From assembly GCF_011765625.1 (NCBI RefSeq), contig NZ_CP050313.1, positions 2,290,501 to 2,354,500 on the forward strand: DNA of 64,000 bases, read 5' to 3'. The translations under genes were made by a program, and so were the position numbers. This DNA comes from Shewanella aestuarii. Lineage in GTDB: Bacteria > Pseudomonadota > Gammaproteobacteria > Enterobacterales > Shewanellaceae. Within the stretch, counting starts at the first letter, position 1, and every line of letters begins with the position of its first letter. The notes beneath the pieces were generated by a model, which was given only the letters and a program-made list of their open reading frames with translations, made no database searches and was not told the origin of the DNA. Shown here piece after piece: positions 19,567-31,037 of the stretch.

Positions 19567-22500
19567 ATGCTGTCATTAATCCAATCGAATCAAATGGAAA
19601 TCTTGTCTGAGCAATTAGCCAAGATGCTAGCCACCCCGTTATCAGGCAGCAGTTTATTGATGCCTGAACAAGTGTTGGTACAAAGCCCCGGCATGTCGAC
19701 TTGGTTAAGACTCGAAGTTGCTAAACACAATGGCATTGCTGCCGCGCTGACTTTTCCGCTCCCTTCCAGCTTTATTTGGCAACTTTGCCACCAGCTACTT
19801 GCTGATGTTCCAAAAGAAAACGCCTTTACCAAAGCGGCGATGACATGGAAATTAATGGATTTATTGCCATCTTTGCTCAGTGATGATGACTTTTTACCTT
19901 TAGCACAATATTTATCCTGTCAAACTCCCGCTGAAAAGACTGACGATACTCTAAATACTCAATCTCAATTACAAAAACAGCACCAAAGTCATGATGCCAT
20001 TAAGCTTTATCAATTATGTAATCGTATTGCTGATATCTTCGACCAATATTTAGTTTATCGCCCTGATTGGATAACGTTATGGGAAAACAACCAGCCACTA
20101 ACCGAGCTCGCCCATCACTTAACATTAGATACCAATCAGCAATGGCAACCCAAATTGTGGCGCGCGCTAGTCGAGTATAATAAGCATAAGCTGCAATCTA
20201 GCCCTTATCATCGTGCTAATTTACATCAGTCGTTACTTGCGGCCTTAGCCAACCCAGACACAGATATCAGCATGCTACCTGAGCGATTATTTGTGTTTGG
20301 TATTTCATCCATGCCACCGCAAACCTTGGAAGTGTTGCATGCATTAGCAAGCCGCATTGAAGTGGTTATGTTGGCGCTAAGTCCATGTCAGCATTATTGG
20401 GGGATATCGTCGACCCCAAAGTTAGGGCAAGAATGGCACTGCAATATAGTCAGAAAAAACAGCTAGCGGAAGATTGGGAACAAAAATTAGAAGTAGGTAA
20501 TCCTATTCTGGCCAACAACGGCAAAATGGGCCGCGAGTTACTAGACTTACTATTAAGCTTACCACCTGAAAACACTAACTTTAACTATGATTGTTATGTC
20601 GAGCCGGCCACCGACAATTTATTGCACGGTGTACAGTACGATATTTTGCAAATGCAAACCCTTGGGCAAGCTTTAGGGCCCGGTCCTAGCTTATATCAAG
20701 CCGTAGATTTACGCCGCGAGCTAAAAAGTGATGACCATTCAATCACCCTAAGAAGCTGCCACAGCCCACTACGTGAGGTGGAAACCTTACATGATCATTT
20801 AATGGCACTACTGGATAACTCGCCAGATTTAGAGCCCAAAGATATTGTAGTAATGCTGCCCGATGTGGCGGCTTACGCACCTTATATTGATGCCGTTTTT
20901 GGCACGGCTAATAGCCAGTTTTACCAGCAACATCGCCATCATCCAGCTGATGAACAAGCAAATCAATTCGCTATTTCTTATGCCATAGCCGATCGCGGTG
21001 CAGCACAAGAATCCACGCTTATTAATAGTTTTCTGACACTACTCAACATTAATCAAAGCCGTTTTGGCTTAACTGAGGTGTTATCAATTCTAGAAGTGCC
21101 AGCTATTTTAAGACGCTTTGAATTAGATGATGACGATTATCATATACTCAAACGTTGGCTTGATGAAGCCAACGTGCGCTGGGGAAGAGACGAGACAAGC
21201 CGCAGTCAATTAGGCTTACCCGCTTTTGGGCAAAATTCGTGGGCATTTGGGATTAAGCGACTCATTTTAGGCTATGCCCTACATGACGAGGCCAATCTGT
21301 ATCACGACACCTTGGCTGTCACCAGCGTTGAAGGCCAATCGGCGCAGGCTTTAGGTAAACTCCTTAACTTTTTAGAAGCCGTAGATGCATTTGCTCTTTC
21401 CTTCGCAAAGCCTTGCGATACCGATTCTTGTCTTGAGCAAATTAATCAATTAATTGAAGATTTTTATCTTGCCGATGACGATGAACAGCAGCAAGTGGTC
21501 ACCATACGTGAAGCGCTGGTTAGCTTAAGCAAAGAGTTACAAGAAGCGAAACACCAAAGCGAGCTACATATTGATGTACTAAAGCAATGGTTTATGCAAA
21601 AGCTAACCGACTCCCGTGTCGGCCAGCGTTATCTTGCAGGAAGCGTTAACTTTTGTACCTTAATGCCAATGCGTTCAATTCCGTTTAAAGTGGTGTGTTT
21701 ACTGGGGATGAATGACGGCGTTTATCCGCGGGTACAACACCCTGTTGGCTTTGACTTAATGGCGCACTTTGGCCCACAAAAAGGTGACCGTTCCCGTCGT
21801 CTAGATGACAGATACCTCTTTTTAGAAGCCTTATTGTCCGCACGCGAGCAGCTTTATATCAGTTATATTGGCCACAGTGAGCGCGATAACACTGAGCGGA
21901 TCCCGTCTATGCTGGTCTCAGAGTTGATTGAGTTTTGCCAACTGTCTTATATTCCAAGTCATATTCAAAGCGAACTTAATCAAGTGCCAAACACAAAGGC
22001 TGAACTCAGTCAGCTTATCGAAAGGATTGAACAGCAAGTGGCTCAGCAGTTAATTCAAGTACAACCGCTACAGCCATTTGACAGCAAGCTATTTATGCCA
22101 AACTCAGCGCAGCAAAGTTATCATAGCCGTTGGTGTCCGCCTAATAATGAGCACCATTTTGATCATCGCTTTTATGATGTACACAACCCCATCCTTCGCG
22201 AGGATCAAGATGACGATGAATTACACCCTCAAGGCCAAACTGAACTAGAACTGTCGGCATTAATTCGCTTTTTCAGAAACCCTGCTCAATTCTTTTTTAA
22301 TCGCAGCTTAAAAGTAGATTTGTCCATCAATATCCAAGCTGATGACAACGATGAGCCTTTTAGCTTAAATGGCTTACAACGCTATCAGTTGCAATTAAGT
22401 TTGATTGACTCCGCGTTAGACAGCGGCAATGAGCAAATTGATTTCGGTCTCATTAAGCAGATAAAAACCAGTGGGGATCTGCCAATGTCGCCCTTTGATG

Positions 22501-23237
22501 ATATTTTATTAAACCAATATCGTGCAGATATTGCCCCATTGGTTAATCGCCTGAGTTTTTTAACCGATAACCAAGCCAGTAATGCGGTGAATATCGATTT
22601 AAGTTTTAGCATCACTCACCCCATTTACCATACCGTCACCTCATTAACCTTAGTGGGTCGAATTGACGATGTTAGCCCAAAAGGCCTGATAAGTTATCGC
22701 CCTGGCAGTGCTCATGGCCGCGACTTAGTACAGTTTTATGTGCGTCACCTTTGCTTAAATGCCCAAGGGCATAATAAATACAGCTACTTATTAGATATGG
22801 GACACTTCCATAGTTTTGCCCCAATCAACGCAGATCAAGCACACAAACAATTACAGCAATTTATATCTGCTTACTTAAGTGGCCAAACACAACCACTTTG
22901 CTTTGCACCTCGCACCGCTTGGTTGTATGTGCAAACCGAAGGCGATCATCAACAAAAAATGGCTGTTGCCCAAAAGCAATGGCGTAATGAACAATCACAA
23001 ACCGGTGAAGGGTTTGACCCACATTATCAACGATTATTTAGTTTTCCTAATGATTTTACTGAACAAACATTTGGACTATTAGTCAATGAGTTACTAAACC
23101 CAATGCTCAGTCAATACCATCAAGATAAGCTCAGTATGCTGGAGGCATTTGTGAGTGGTGATATTCCCCATAACCAAGCAAATGGCATCCATGTGCAACA
23201 CACTCAAACCACAACTAACGGCGCTGGGGAGTACTAG
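19567..23237 (+). pseudogene. recC: Exodeoxyribonuclease V gamma subunit RecC, frameshifted
   Basis: Two overlapping reading frames together give one RecC of about 1,220 residues. The first (19567-20466) matches the N-terminal Chi-scanning region up to 'LALSPCQHYWG'. The second frame continues in register with 'DIVDPKVRARMALQ' from about 20403. The join falls in a run of five G at 20399-20403; six G would restore the frame. Downstream, 'LMPMRSIPFKVVCLLGMNDG' and 'SRRLDDRYLFLEALLSARE' are typical RecC. The stop is 5 bases before recB. Either the gene is inactivated, or the G count is a sequencing error or a slippage-prone site. Confidence 0.85.
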
Positions 23238-23241
23238 CATC

Positions 23242-26200
23242 ATGAATACACCCGCTACCTCAAATAAAGTACAGGCGCTTGATCCGTTAACTCTGCCACT
23301 CACCGGTTCAAGCTTAATTGAAGCCAGCGCTGGCACAGGCAAAACCTATACGATTTCCGGTTTATATTTACGCTTACTGCTAGGCCATGGCGGACAAACA
23401 CCGCTGACTTGTGAGCAAATTCTGGTGGTAACCTTTACCAATGCGGCAACAGAAGAGTTACGAGACAGGATCAGAAAACGGATCCAATTAGCCTATAAAT
23501 GCTTTTTAGGGCTGACGGTCAATGATCCTTTTATCGAAACCTTATATGCACAAACCGTTGAAAGTGAACGGCCCATAGCCTTAAAGCGTTTTGACTTAGC
23601 ACTAAAATCCCTTGATGAAGGCGCTATTTTTACCATTCATGGTTTTTGTCAGCGAGTGTTGTCTGACATGGCTTTTGAATCATCATTATTATTTGAGTCA
23701 GAGTTCACCTTAGATGACAGCGAATACTTGCATCATGCTGTGCGCGATTTTTGGCGCGAAGTCTGTTACCCACTACCTATGATGATGGCGCAGCAAATTG
23801 ATAAGCATTTTGTTGAACCTGAAAAACTAGCCGCTAAAGTACGGCGCTTATTAGGCGCAAGTGAAGCGCAGCCATCAACTACGCCGAAAGAGTTTGTCAG
23901 CCTAAGCCAAGAGCTCATTACTAGCATCAATCGTTTTAAATTAGCTTGGACGGCGCAACAAGAGGCCACCTTTGAGTTATTAACTAACTTGCCACTTAAC
24001 GGCTCACGCTTTGGTAAAGCCAGTGACGGCTACCCTAAATTAGCCAAATTATTTGATGAGTTAACCAACTGGGTTAGTTATGGCCAAGGCTTACCCCCGC
24101 AAAAAACCTTAACGCAATTAGCCTTATCCGATTTAAAACTGAATAAAGGCGGAGTACTCCCGACGTCGAAAGAGGCCCCGCTGCTAGCGCAAATCGACGA
24201 TTTATTAGCGATGATAAACGATATCATTCCAGCGTTTTTAGTACGCGCGCAAGCTGGGATCAAACAGCGCTTTATCCAGCAAAAAAATCAGCGTAATTTA
24301 ATGACGCCTGATGATTTGCTCACCAGTTTAGCCGCCGCTTTGGATGCTAACCCGCACACTTTAGCGACCGCTATCGCCAAGCGATTTCCCATTGCATTAA
24401 TTGATGAGTTTCAAGATACAGACCCATTGCAATTTAAAATTTTTAATATGGTTTATCAAACACCTGCGTTAGTAACACTGCCTGACTCGGATATAAGCGC
24501 GAATACTGAAAATGATGCAAATGCTGCTACCACACCTTATCAAGCTGCACAGTCAAGCTTAGGCTTATTGATGATTGGCGACCCAAAACAAGCGATTTAT
24601 GCGTTTCGAGGTGCCGATATTTTTACCTATATTAGCGCTCGTAATCAAACACAAAAGCTCTACAACTTAGACACGAACTACCGTTCATCTACCGCATTGG
24701 TTGATGGAGTGAATCATGTATTTAATCAGCATGCAAACCCATTTATTAGCGATGCTATTCCATATGATGTGGTAAAAACGCCTGATTCAGCCAATCAAAA
24801 AACACTGCAAGAAGCAACGCCACAAACAGCGGCATTGAGAATAAAAATTCTTAAAGAGGACCCAGATAACGGCTTAAATAAGCCCACTGCCCGACACATT
24901 TTAGCCAGTGACACCGCAGCCGAAATTAAACGCTTATTAACCGAAGCACAGCGTGGTCAATGTTGTATAAAAGATAAGCCGCTAATTGCCAAAAACATTG
25001 CCGTATTAGTTCGTGATAGAAACGAAGCCGCAATCGTAAAAAAAGCACTCAGCGCCCGTAACATTGGCGCAGTGTTTTTAAGCCGAGACAGTGTATTTGC
25101 CACCAATGAAGCCAGCGAGTTAGCCCTCATATTACGGGCCCTCGCCAATCCTAAGGATGAACCTCGTATTCGCGCAGCACTGGCAACGTCACTTTTTGGT
25201 TATACGGCACAGCAAATTGATCAATTTAATCATAATGAAGATGCACGCCAACAGGTGCTAGATGAGTTTACTCACTGGCACGAGTTATGGGTTAGAAATG
25301 GCATTATGCCTGCCCTGCTGAGCCTTGCTAACGATCGTAATCTTGTACATAGATTATTGGCTAAAAACGCCGTACAAACACCAGAAGGCGAAACAGAGCA
25401 AACTGACGATGAAGAGGTCAATCTTGATGCATCGGGCGAACGCCGATTAACCGATTTTCGCCACTTAGGTGAGCTACTACAACAAAAAGCCACTGAGCTT
25501 GACGGCAGCAGCGCACTGATAAACTGGTTTGAGCAACAATTAATTGATAACCAAGGTAAAGACGAGCAGCAACTTCGTTTGGAAAGCGAACAAAACTTAG
25601 TGCAAATCATTACTATCCATAAATCAAAAGGACTGGAATATCCTATTTGTTTTATACCGTTTGTGAGTCTAGCCCGTGGCGGAACTCAACGGCCAGAACC
25701 GCTACTTTATCACGCTAATGGCAAACTGATTTGGGATATTCAAGGCTCTGATGAAGCCTATGAACAATACAAAAAAGAGACTCTGGCTGAAGATTTACGC
25801 TTACTTTATGTCGCGTTAACCCGCCCTGTTTATGCCTGTTATCTCTATATTGCCAACCAATCTAAGCTGCTTAAAGCAGGGATCAGCTCACAGTTATATG
25901 AAACCGCTATCGGCTATTTATTGGGTATTAAAGATAAAAACTGTGACGGCGAGTTACTTGAAAAGCAAGCCAAGGCACTAGCGAGTATTGATGCCATTAG
26001 TATCGATGAGGTTGCAAGCGTGCCTGACAGCAGCGTATTTGAAGATAACCAAGCACACAATGTTCAACTTAGTGCCAAATCTACCCAACGAAAAATGGGT
26101 TTACCTTGGCGAGTGGGCAGTTATTCCGGTTTAGTCAAACACCTTCCCCATGAAAAAGTCAGCCCCGGAGCGGATGATGAAGATTTTACTCAAGATAGCG

Positions 26201-26964
26201 CGCTTGTTGAAGACAACCCAAACACACTGGCGTTAAATCGTTTCAGCTTCGAACGTGGCGCGAATGCGGGTAGTTTTATGCACTTGGTATTAGAGCTATT
26301 TGATTTTACGCAAGCTGAAACCGAATTGGAGCCCGCATTAATTGAGGCCATGAAGCAATATGGTTTTGATCAACAAACCTGGTTAGCTCCGCTAACGGCT
26401 TGGTATCACGATATCCTCCACACGCCCTTGATTAAACCCGATCATAGCCAGCTGTGTTTAGCGCAATTAACGGCCAATCAAACCTTGGTTGAGATGGAGT
26501 TTTACTTACCTATCAGCCAGCTTAATGCGACCAAACTCAATGCCTTACTCGCGCAATATGGATACATTAACAACTTCAGTTTTGACACCTTAAAAGGCAT
26601 GTTGAAAGGTTTTGTTGATTTAGTTTTTGAACATCAAGGCCAATACTTTATTGCCGATTACAAGTCGAATCATTTAGGCAATCAGTTACAACACTACAAT
26701 CACCACGCAATGAGCGAAGCCATTAATAGTCATAGATATAATTTACAATATCTGTTGTATACCTTGGCATTGCACCGCTACTTAAAATTGCGTTTACCCC
26801 ATTATCAGTATGATGTTCATATTGGTGGCTGCTTTTATTTATTCTTACGCGGAATGAGCCCTGAGTCTCTTGGCTCTGGAGTATTTTTTGATAAACCAGA
26901 TGCGGCGTTAATCGACCAACTTGACAGCCTTTTCAGTCAACCCGTAGGGAGTGAAGCATGCTAA
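23242..26964 (+). CDS. recB: Exodeoxyribonuclease V beta subunit RecB
   Basis: A 1,240-residue UvrD-type helicase-nuclease. The ATG at 23242 is preferred because it lies just after the recC stop, behind GGGGAG, and begins the conserved N-terminus. Walker A is 'EASAGTGKTYT' (around residues 26-36), helicase motif II is 'IDEFQDTDPLQFK' (around 387), and 'IHKSKGLEYP' and 'LLYVALTRP' are motifs V and VI. The C-terminal nuclease carries 'FIADYKSNHLG' near residue 1138. It loads RecA and resects ends with RecC and RecD. It overlaps recD by 7 bases. Confidence 0.95.
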   Translation: MNTPATSNKVQALDPLTLPLTGSSLIEASAGTGKTYTISGLYLRLLLGHGGQTPLTCEQILVVTFTNAATEELRDRIRKRIQLAYKCFLGLTVNDPFIETLYAQTVESERPIALKRFDLALKSLDEGAIFTIHGFCQRVLSDMAFESSLLFESEFTLDDSEYLHHAVRDFWREVCYPLPMMMAQQIDKHFVEPEKLAAKVRRLLGASEAQPSTTPKEFVSLSQELITSINRFKLAWTAQQEATFELLTNLPLNGSRFGKASDGYPKLAKLFDELTNWVSYGQGLPPQKTLTQLALSDLKLNKGGVLPTSKEAPLLAQIDDLLAMINDIIPAFLVRAQAGIKQRFIQQKNQRNLMTPDDLLTSLAAALDANPHTLATAIAKRFPIALIDEFQDTDPLQFKIFNMVYQTPALVTLPDSDISANTENDANAATTPYQAAQSSLGLLMIGDPKQAIYAFRGADIFTYISARNQTQKLYNLDTNYRSSTALVDGVNHVFNQHANPFISDAIPYDVVKTPDSANQKTLQEATPQTAALRIKILKEDPDNGLNKPTARHILASDTAAEIKRLLTEAQRGQCCIKDKPLIAKNIAVLVRDRNEAAIVKKALSARNIGAVFLSRDSVFATNEASELALILRALANPKDEPRIRAALATSLFGYTAQQIDQFNHNEDARQQVLDEFTHWHELWVRNGIMPALLSLANDRNLVHRLLAKNAVQTPEGETEQTDDEEVNLDASGERRLTDFRHLGELLQQKATELDGSSALINWFEQQLIDNQGKDEQQLRLESEQNLVQIITIHKSKGLEYPICFIPFVSLARGGTQRPEPLLYHANGKLIWDIQGSDEAYEQYKKETLAEDLRLLYVALTRPVYACYLYIANQSKLLKAGISSQLYETAIGYLLGIKDKNCDGELLEKQAKALASIDAISIDEVASVPDSSVFEDNQAHNVQLSAKSTQRKMGLPWRVGSYSGLVKHLPHEKVSPGADDEDFTQDSALVEDNPNTLALNRFSFERGANAGSFMHLVLELFDFTQAETELEPALIEAMKQYGFDQQTWLAPLTAWYHDILHTPLIKPDHSQLCLAQLTANQTLVEMEFYLPISQLNATKLNALLAQYGYINNFSFDTLKGMLKGFVDLVFEHQGQYFIADYKSNHLGNQLQHYNHHAMSEAINSHRYNLQYLLYTLALHRYLKLRLPHYQYDVHIGGCFYLFLRGMSPESLGSGVFFDKPDAALIDQLDSLFSQPVGSEAC

Positions 26965-29006
26965 CAACGACAAAACCAATGGCACAGCTCCTTAAAGACT
27001 GGCAACAAGCAAAATTAATTACCCCACTTGATCGCCATTTTGCTCTTGAGCTGGCGGCTATTGAAGGCTTGAGCTCTGATGATGCTGATTATGATCTATT
27101 TTTGTTAATCTGCGCCATGTTAAGTCAGCAATTATCAAATCAACACAGTTGCTTATTAATTAGCAGTATTGAGCTAGCAAATCCCATGGCAGAAGATATT
27201 GGCCATCATCCTTATGCAATGGCTGATAATGCATCTTGCCAAATTACAGTTACTCATCAGCAAGTTATTGATAGTATTGGTAAGTTTTATGCGGTGACAA
27301 CCGTCTCTAACATCGAAACTAGTGACACAGATACACCGATGATTTTAGATAACGGCAGATTGTATTTAAACAAGTATTTCTTTTTTGAAACCCAAGTCGC
27401 CAATAAACTAAAACAATTATCGCAAACCAACATAGCCACCAATAATCCTCAGTTGCCTAGCTACTTAACGGCTTTGTTTCCTATTCAGCCAGAGTTAAAC
27501 GGTCAGCTAAATTGGCAAAAAATTGCCACGGCTACCGCATTAACCAAAGCACTCGCCGTCATTACCGGCGGCCCTGGAACAGGAAAAACCACCACGGTTA
27601 CCAAGCTATTGTTATTACTGCAAACACAACAAACTGAATCAGCCAAGCTCACCATTCGTTTGGTTGCGCCAACCGGTAAAGCAGCGGCACGTTTGAGTGA
27701 ATCCATCAAGGCCTCTAAAAATCGATTGCGCAGTGAGTTGGCTCAAGATAACAGCGCCAATCAGCCTGTATTACTCAGCGCACTTGCAGCCATTCCGGAA
27801 GAAGCCTCTACCTTGCATCGATTGCTTGGGGTTATCCCCCACTCTCATCAATTTCGTCATCATAAGGACAATCCATTGCGATTAGATTTACTCGTGGTGG
27901 ACGAAGCCTCAATGGTAGATTTACCTATGATGTATAAATTGCTGAGCGCCTTGCCTGCACAAGCAAGATTAATTTTACTGGGCGATCAAGATCAATTGGC
28001 CTCTGTTGAAGCTGGTGCGGTACTGGCCGACATTTGCGCAGGCTTGAAAAACACTGACCAAGATATGCAAGCCATCTCAACTTGGCGAATGCATTACAGT
28101 AGGCAACAAGCAGACACAATTAAGCAGCTTACCCAACAAGATGTTAGCCAATTTATTAGCACTAACCAACCATTTGGCGATAGCCTTTGCATGTTAATGC
28201 ACAGCCATCGCTTTAAAGGTGATGCGGGTATCGGCATGCTAGCAAACGCAGTCAATTCATCCAATGTGGATAACGTTCGTCAGGTTTGGCGAAGGGGATA
28301 TGCTGAGCTAAATTGGTTTGAACATCAGCTCAATCATCAACAAGACAACTTAGGAAAACAGCAATTACTCACCCTCTCAGTCGAGGCATACCAACCTTAT
28401 TTGGCCATGATCCAAGCCAATCAACAAGACACCCAGCATAGCTATAGCCCGCAACAGATTATCGAGCAATATAATCAGTATCGGATGCTTTGCGCGATGC
28501 GGGCCGGTGAATACGGCGTTGATGGAATGAATATCGCCATTACCGATAGCCTTCGCCAAGCCAAGCTAATTGAACCTAAACACGAGTTTTACCTAGGCAG
28601 ACCAATCATTATTCAAAGTAATGATTACAACTTGGGTTTATTTAATGGTGACATTGGGCTAGTACTGCAAGATGAACTCAATCCATCACGATTAATGACA
28701 CATTTTATTAAAGCCGATGGCAGTTTATTAAAAGTATTGCCCGCTCGACTGCCTAAACACGACACTTGTTTTGCCATGACAGTACATAAATCACAAGGCA
28801 GTGAATTTGATAAGGTCAGTTTTGTATTACCACAGCGCCCAAGTGTTGCTCAGTGGCAGTTACTGACGAAAGAATTGGTGTATACCGCCATCACCCGAGC
28901 TAAAAATCATTTCTACTGTTTAGGAAGTGCACAGGTATTTGAACGTGCGGTGAAGCAAGTTACGCTCAGGGCTTCAGGATTAGCTCAAAGGTTATGGCAT
29001 AACTAA
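26958..29006 (+). CDS. recD: Exodeoxyribonuclease V alpha subunit RecD
   Basis: A 682-residue superfamily-1B 5'-3' helicase. Walker A 'GGPGTGKTTTVTK' is near residue 205, 'LLVVDEASMVDLPMM' is motif II, 'LLGDQDQLASVEAGAVLAD' is motif III, and 'TVHKSQGSEFDKV' lies near the C-terminus. It is somewhat longer than E. coli RecD (608). It starts inside the end of recB, so translation is coupled. Confidence 0.95.
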   Translation: MLTTTKPMAQLLKDWQQAKLITPLDRHFALELAAIEGLSSDDADYDLFLLICAMLSQQLSNQHSCLLISSIELANPMAEDIGHHPYAMADNASCQITVTHQQVIDSIGKFYAVTTVSNIETSDTDTPMILDNGRLYLNKYFFFETQVANKLKQLSQTNIATNNPQLPSYLTALFPIQPELNGQLNWQKIATATALTKALAVITGGPGTGKTTTVTKLLLLLQTQQTESAKLTIRLVAPTGKAAARLSESIKASKNRLRSELAQDNSANQPVLLSALAAIPEEASTLHRLLGVIPHSHQFRHHKDNPLRLDLLVVDEASMVDLPMMYKLLSALPAQARLILLGDQDQLASVEAGAVLADICAGLKNTDQDMQAISTWRMHYSRQQADTIKQLTQQDVSQFISTNQPFGDSLCMLMHSHRFKGDAGIGMLANAVNSSNVDNVRQVWRRGYAELNWFEHQLNHQQDNLGKQQLLTLSVEAYQPYLAMIQANQQDTQHSYSPQQIIEQYNQYRMLCAMRAGEYGVDGMNIAITDSLRQAKLIEPKHEFYLGRPIIIQSNDYNLGLFNGDIGLVLQDELNPSRLMTHFIKADGSLLKVLPARLPKHDTCFAMTVHKSQGSEFDKVSFVLPQRPSVAQWQLLTKELVYTAITRAKNHFYCLGSAQVFERAVKQVTLRASGLAQRLWHN

Positions 29007-29184
29007 ACCAAATCGATTCAAACAAACTGGTTGATAAATAGGCATAAAACGCGGTTAATCTGCACACTTTATACCTATTTGATGTTTGTTTTTAAATATT
29101 GTTAACCCTAGCTTGCTAAAGCCTATACTGGCTCATTATCATAAGCATGCTTAGTTTTTTATTCTCATTTTTTTAGGAGCACCC

Positions 29185-30189
29185 ATGCCAAAGATAAATC
29201 TGCTGCTGATATGTGGCGGTGGCGGCGCAGAACATGACATTTCATTGATGTCGGTTAAATTTTTTGAAACGTCATTGGCTAAGTCAGATAAATTCTCGGT
29301 GCTGAAGCTAGAGCTCGACAAATTTGGTCATTATAAAACCCAAGACGGTCAACAATGTGAACTAACAAATCGTCGCGAAGTACGCTTTGAAGATGACTCG
29401 AAACCAGTTTGGCCTGTTGATTATGTGATCCCTTGTATTCACGGCTACCCGGCTGAAACCGGTGATATTCAATCCTATTTTAATTTAATTCAGTTACCTT
29501 ATTTTGGCTGTGAATCTGAAGCCTCCAGCAACTGTTTTAATAAAATTACCGCTAAAATGTGGTTTAGTGCTTTAGGGATCCCAAATACCCCTTATGTATT
29601 TTTACATCAATTTGATCAAGCTGCTATCGAACAAACACAAGCTGCATTTGATCAATGGGGCTCAGTATTCATTAAAGCCGCTTCACAAGGCTCGTCTGTT
29701 GGTTGTTATAAAGTCGATGATAAAAGCCAAATTACGACCACGTTACAACAAGCCTTTAGCTATGCTCCTTATGTGATTGTTGAGCAAACCGTGGTTGCAC
29801 GTGAGCTTGAGGTTGCTGTATATGAATACCAAGGTGACATTATTGCAACTAAGCCGGGTGAGATTGTGTGCGACAGCAACAATTTTTACACCTTTGATGA
29901 AAAATACAACAGCAGTAGTAAAGCCAAAACCCATGTTGAAGCCATCAATATTAGCCCTGAAGTAAGCGATCAAATTCGTGCATACGCCGTTAAAGTGTTT
30001 AAAGGCATGAAGTTACGTCATTTATCACGTATCGATTTCTTTTTAACCGCTGATAATCAAATTCTATTGAATGAAATCAATACCTTCCCTGGGTTAACGC
30101 CGATCTCAATGTTCCCTAAAATGCTGGCACATCATGGTCATGATTTTAGTGAATATTTAACTCAAATCATTGAGTCACAACTTAAATAA
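29185..30189 (+). CDS. ddl: D-alanine--D-alanine ligase family protein
   Basis: A 334-residue ATP-grasp enzyme that joins two D-alanines for peptidoglycan precursors. The start follows TAGGAG. Family features are '[12 protein letters not shown]' at the N-terminus, '[15 protein letters not shown]' (in place of the usual HGxxGEDGxxQ), '[16 protein letters not shown]', and the metal site in '[19 protein letters not shown]'. It stands alone with its own terminator, outside any cell-division cluster, which suggests a second Ddl copy. Confidence 0.92.
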   Translation: MPKINLLLICGGGGAEHDISLMSVKFFETSLAKSDKFSVLKLELDKFGHYKTQDGQQCELTNRREVRFEDDSKPVWPVDYVIPCIHGYPAETGDIQSYFNLIQLPYFGCESEASSNCFNKITAKMWFSALGIPNTPYVFLHQFDQAAIEQTQAAFDQWGSVFIKAASQGSSVGCYKVDDKSQITTTLQQAFSYAPYVIVEQTVVARELEVAVYEYQGDIIATKPGEIVCDSNNFYTFDEKYNSSSKAKTHVEAINISPEVSDQIRAYAVKVFKGMKLRHLSRIDFFLTADNQILLNEINTFPGLTPISMFPKMLAHHGHDFSEYLTQIIESQLK

Positions 30190-30209
30190 ATATCTACATC
30201 TTTATGATT

Positions 30210-30243
30210 TAAAGCCCTATTTGACTGTTCAAATAGGGCTTTA
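30210..30243 (+). terminator. Terminator of ddl
   Basis: A perfect stem AAAGCCCTATTTGA / TCAAATAGGGCTTT with a three-base loop lies about 20 bases after the ddl stop. Confidence 0.88.
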
Positions 30244-30277
30244 AGCTTTGCGTTTCACACGCTAAAATCCGTTCAAA

Positions 30278-30304
30278 ATGACCAAGATGACCAAGATGAC
30301 CAAT
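30278..30304. repeat. Short 9-base tandem repeat (ATGACCAAG, 3 copies)
   Basis: Two exact ATGACCAAG units and a third ending in AT sit between the ddl terminator and the 3' end of the binding-protein gene. Confidence 0.8.
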
Positions 30305-30305
30305 A

Positions 30306-31037
30306 TCACTTTAAACCATACTTAGTATTTAACTCTGTCATATAGCCACTTTGATACAAAACTAGCAGCGCCTCAGATAACGCTTTGTGGCGTGCTTCGT
30401 CCATGCTTAAATGACATGCCATTGCTCTAATTGAGGTAAAAAAGACTAATTCAGGCTCACCGACATTAATCCCCTCTTTGTTCATAATCGATTTTGCCGT
30501 GACCACATCAGCAGCCCACAACTCAATGCGCCCTCGGGCAAGCTTTCTTAAATTAAGCGAATCATTATTGGCTAATTCAACTTGATAGCCGTAATTAGCT
30601 AAATATTCTCCGACACCACTGCCTAAAAAACTGCCTATGCGATAAGATTTGGCATCGTCTAGTGTAATAAGCGGTGTTGTTAACGCCTTTTTACTATAAA
30701 AACCATAGCGAGATAATAGCACTGGGCCTAGCCAACGATATTGGCTTTCACGTTGCTGACTTCGCTCAATAGGTAACACACAGGTATTTTGATGGCTCTT
30801 TGCCATCGCCATACCGCGCTTTAAAGGATAAAAAATAACTTCGTAGTCAATCCCGGCCTGATTAAATAGCTTTTCAATGAGTTCAATCACCATCCCCTGT
30901 TTCACCCCTTTGACTTGATGAGCAAATGGCTCCTCTTGATAGGTGATAACAGTCATTTTTTCGCTCGCATCAACCGTTGGCAAGCTAACGCAAACCAAAC
31001 AGCATAACGTTAATATCCAGCGATTATTGCCAAACAA
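30306..31037 (-). CDS. Periplasmic solute-binding protein, family 3
   Basis: A 243-residue protein with a signal peptide ending near 'PTVDA' and the amino-acid-binding (SBP_bac_3) fold. Recognisable parts are 'IELIEKLFNQAGIDYEVIFY', 'YRIGSFLGSGVGEYL', and 'ALLVLYQSGYMTELNTKYG' at the C-terminus. The start lies 14 bases inside the larger binding-protein gene upstream, so the two are co-translated. No permease or ATPase gene is nearby. The ligand is unknown. Confidence 0.85.
   Translation of the reverse strand: MFGNNRWILTLCCLVCVSLPTVDASEKMTVITYQEEPFAHQVKGVKQGMVIELIEKLFNQAGIDYEVIFYPLKRGMAMAKSHQNTCVLPIERSQQRESQYRWLGPVLLSRYGFYSKKALTTPLITLDDAKSYRIGSFLGSGVGEYLANYGYQVELANNDSLNLRKLARGRIELWAADVVTAKSIMNKEGINVGEPELVFFTSIRAMACHLSMDEARHKALSEALLVLYQSGYMTELNTKYGLK

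Noticed and set aside
20385..20466. Programmed frameshift in recC
   Set aside because: A G run alone, without a known stimulator and without precedent for recC, better fits mutation or sequencing error.
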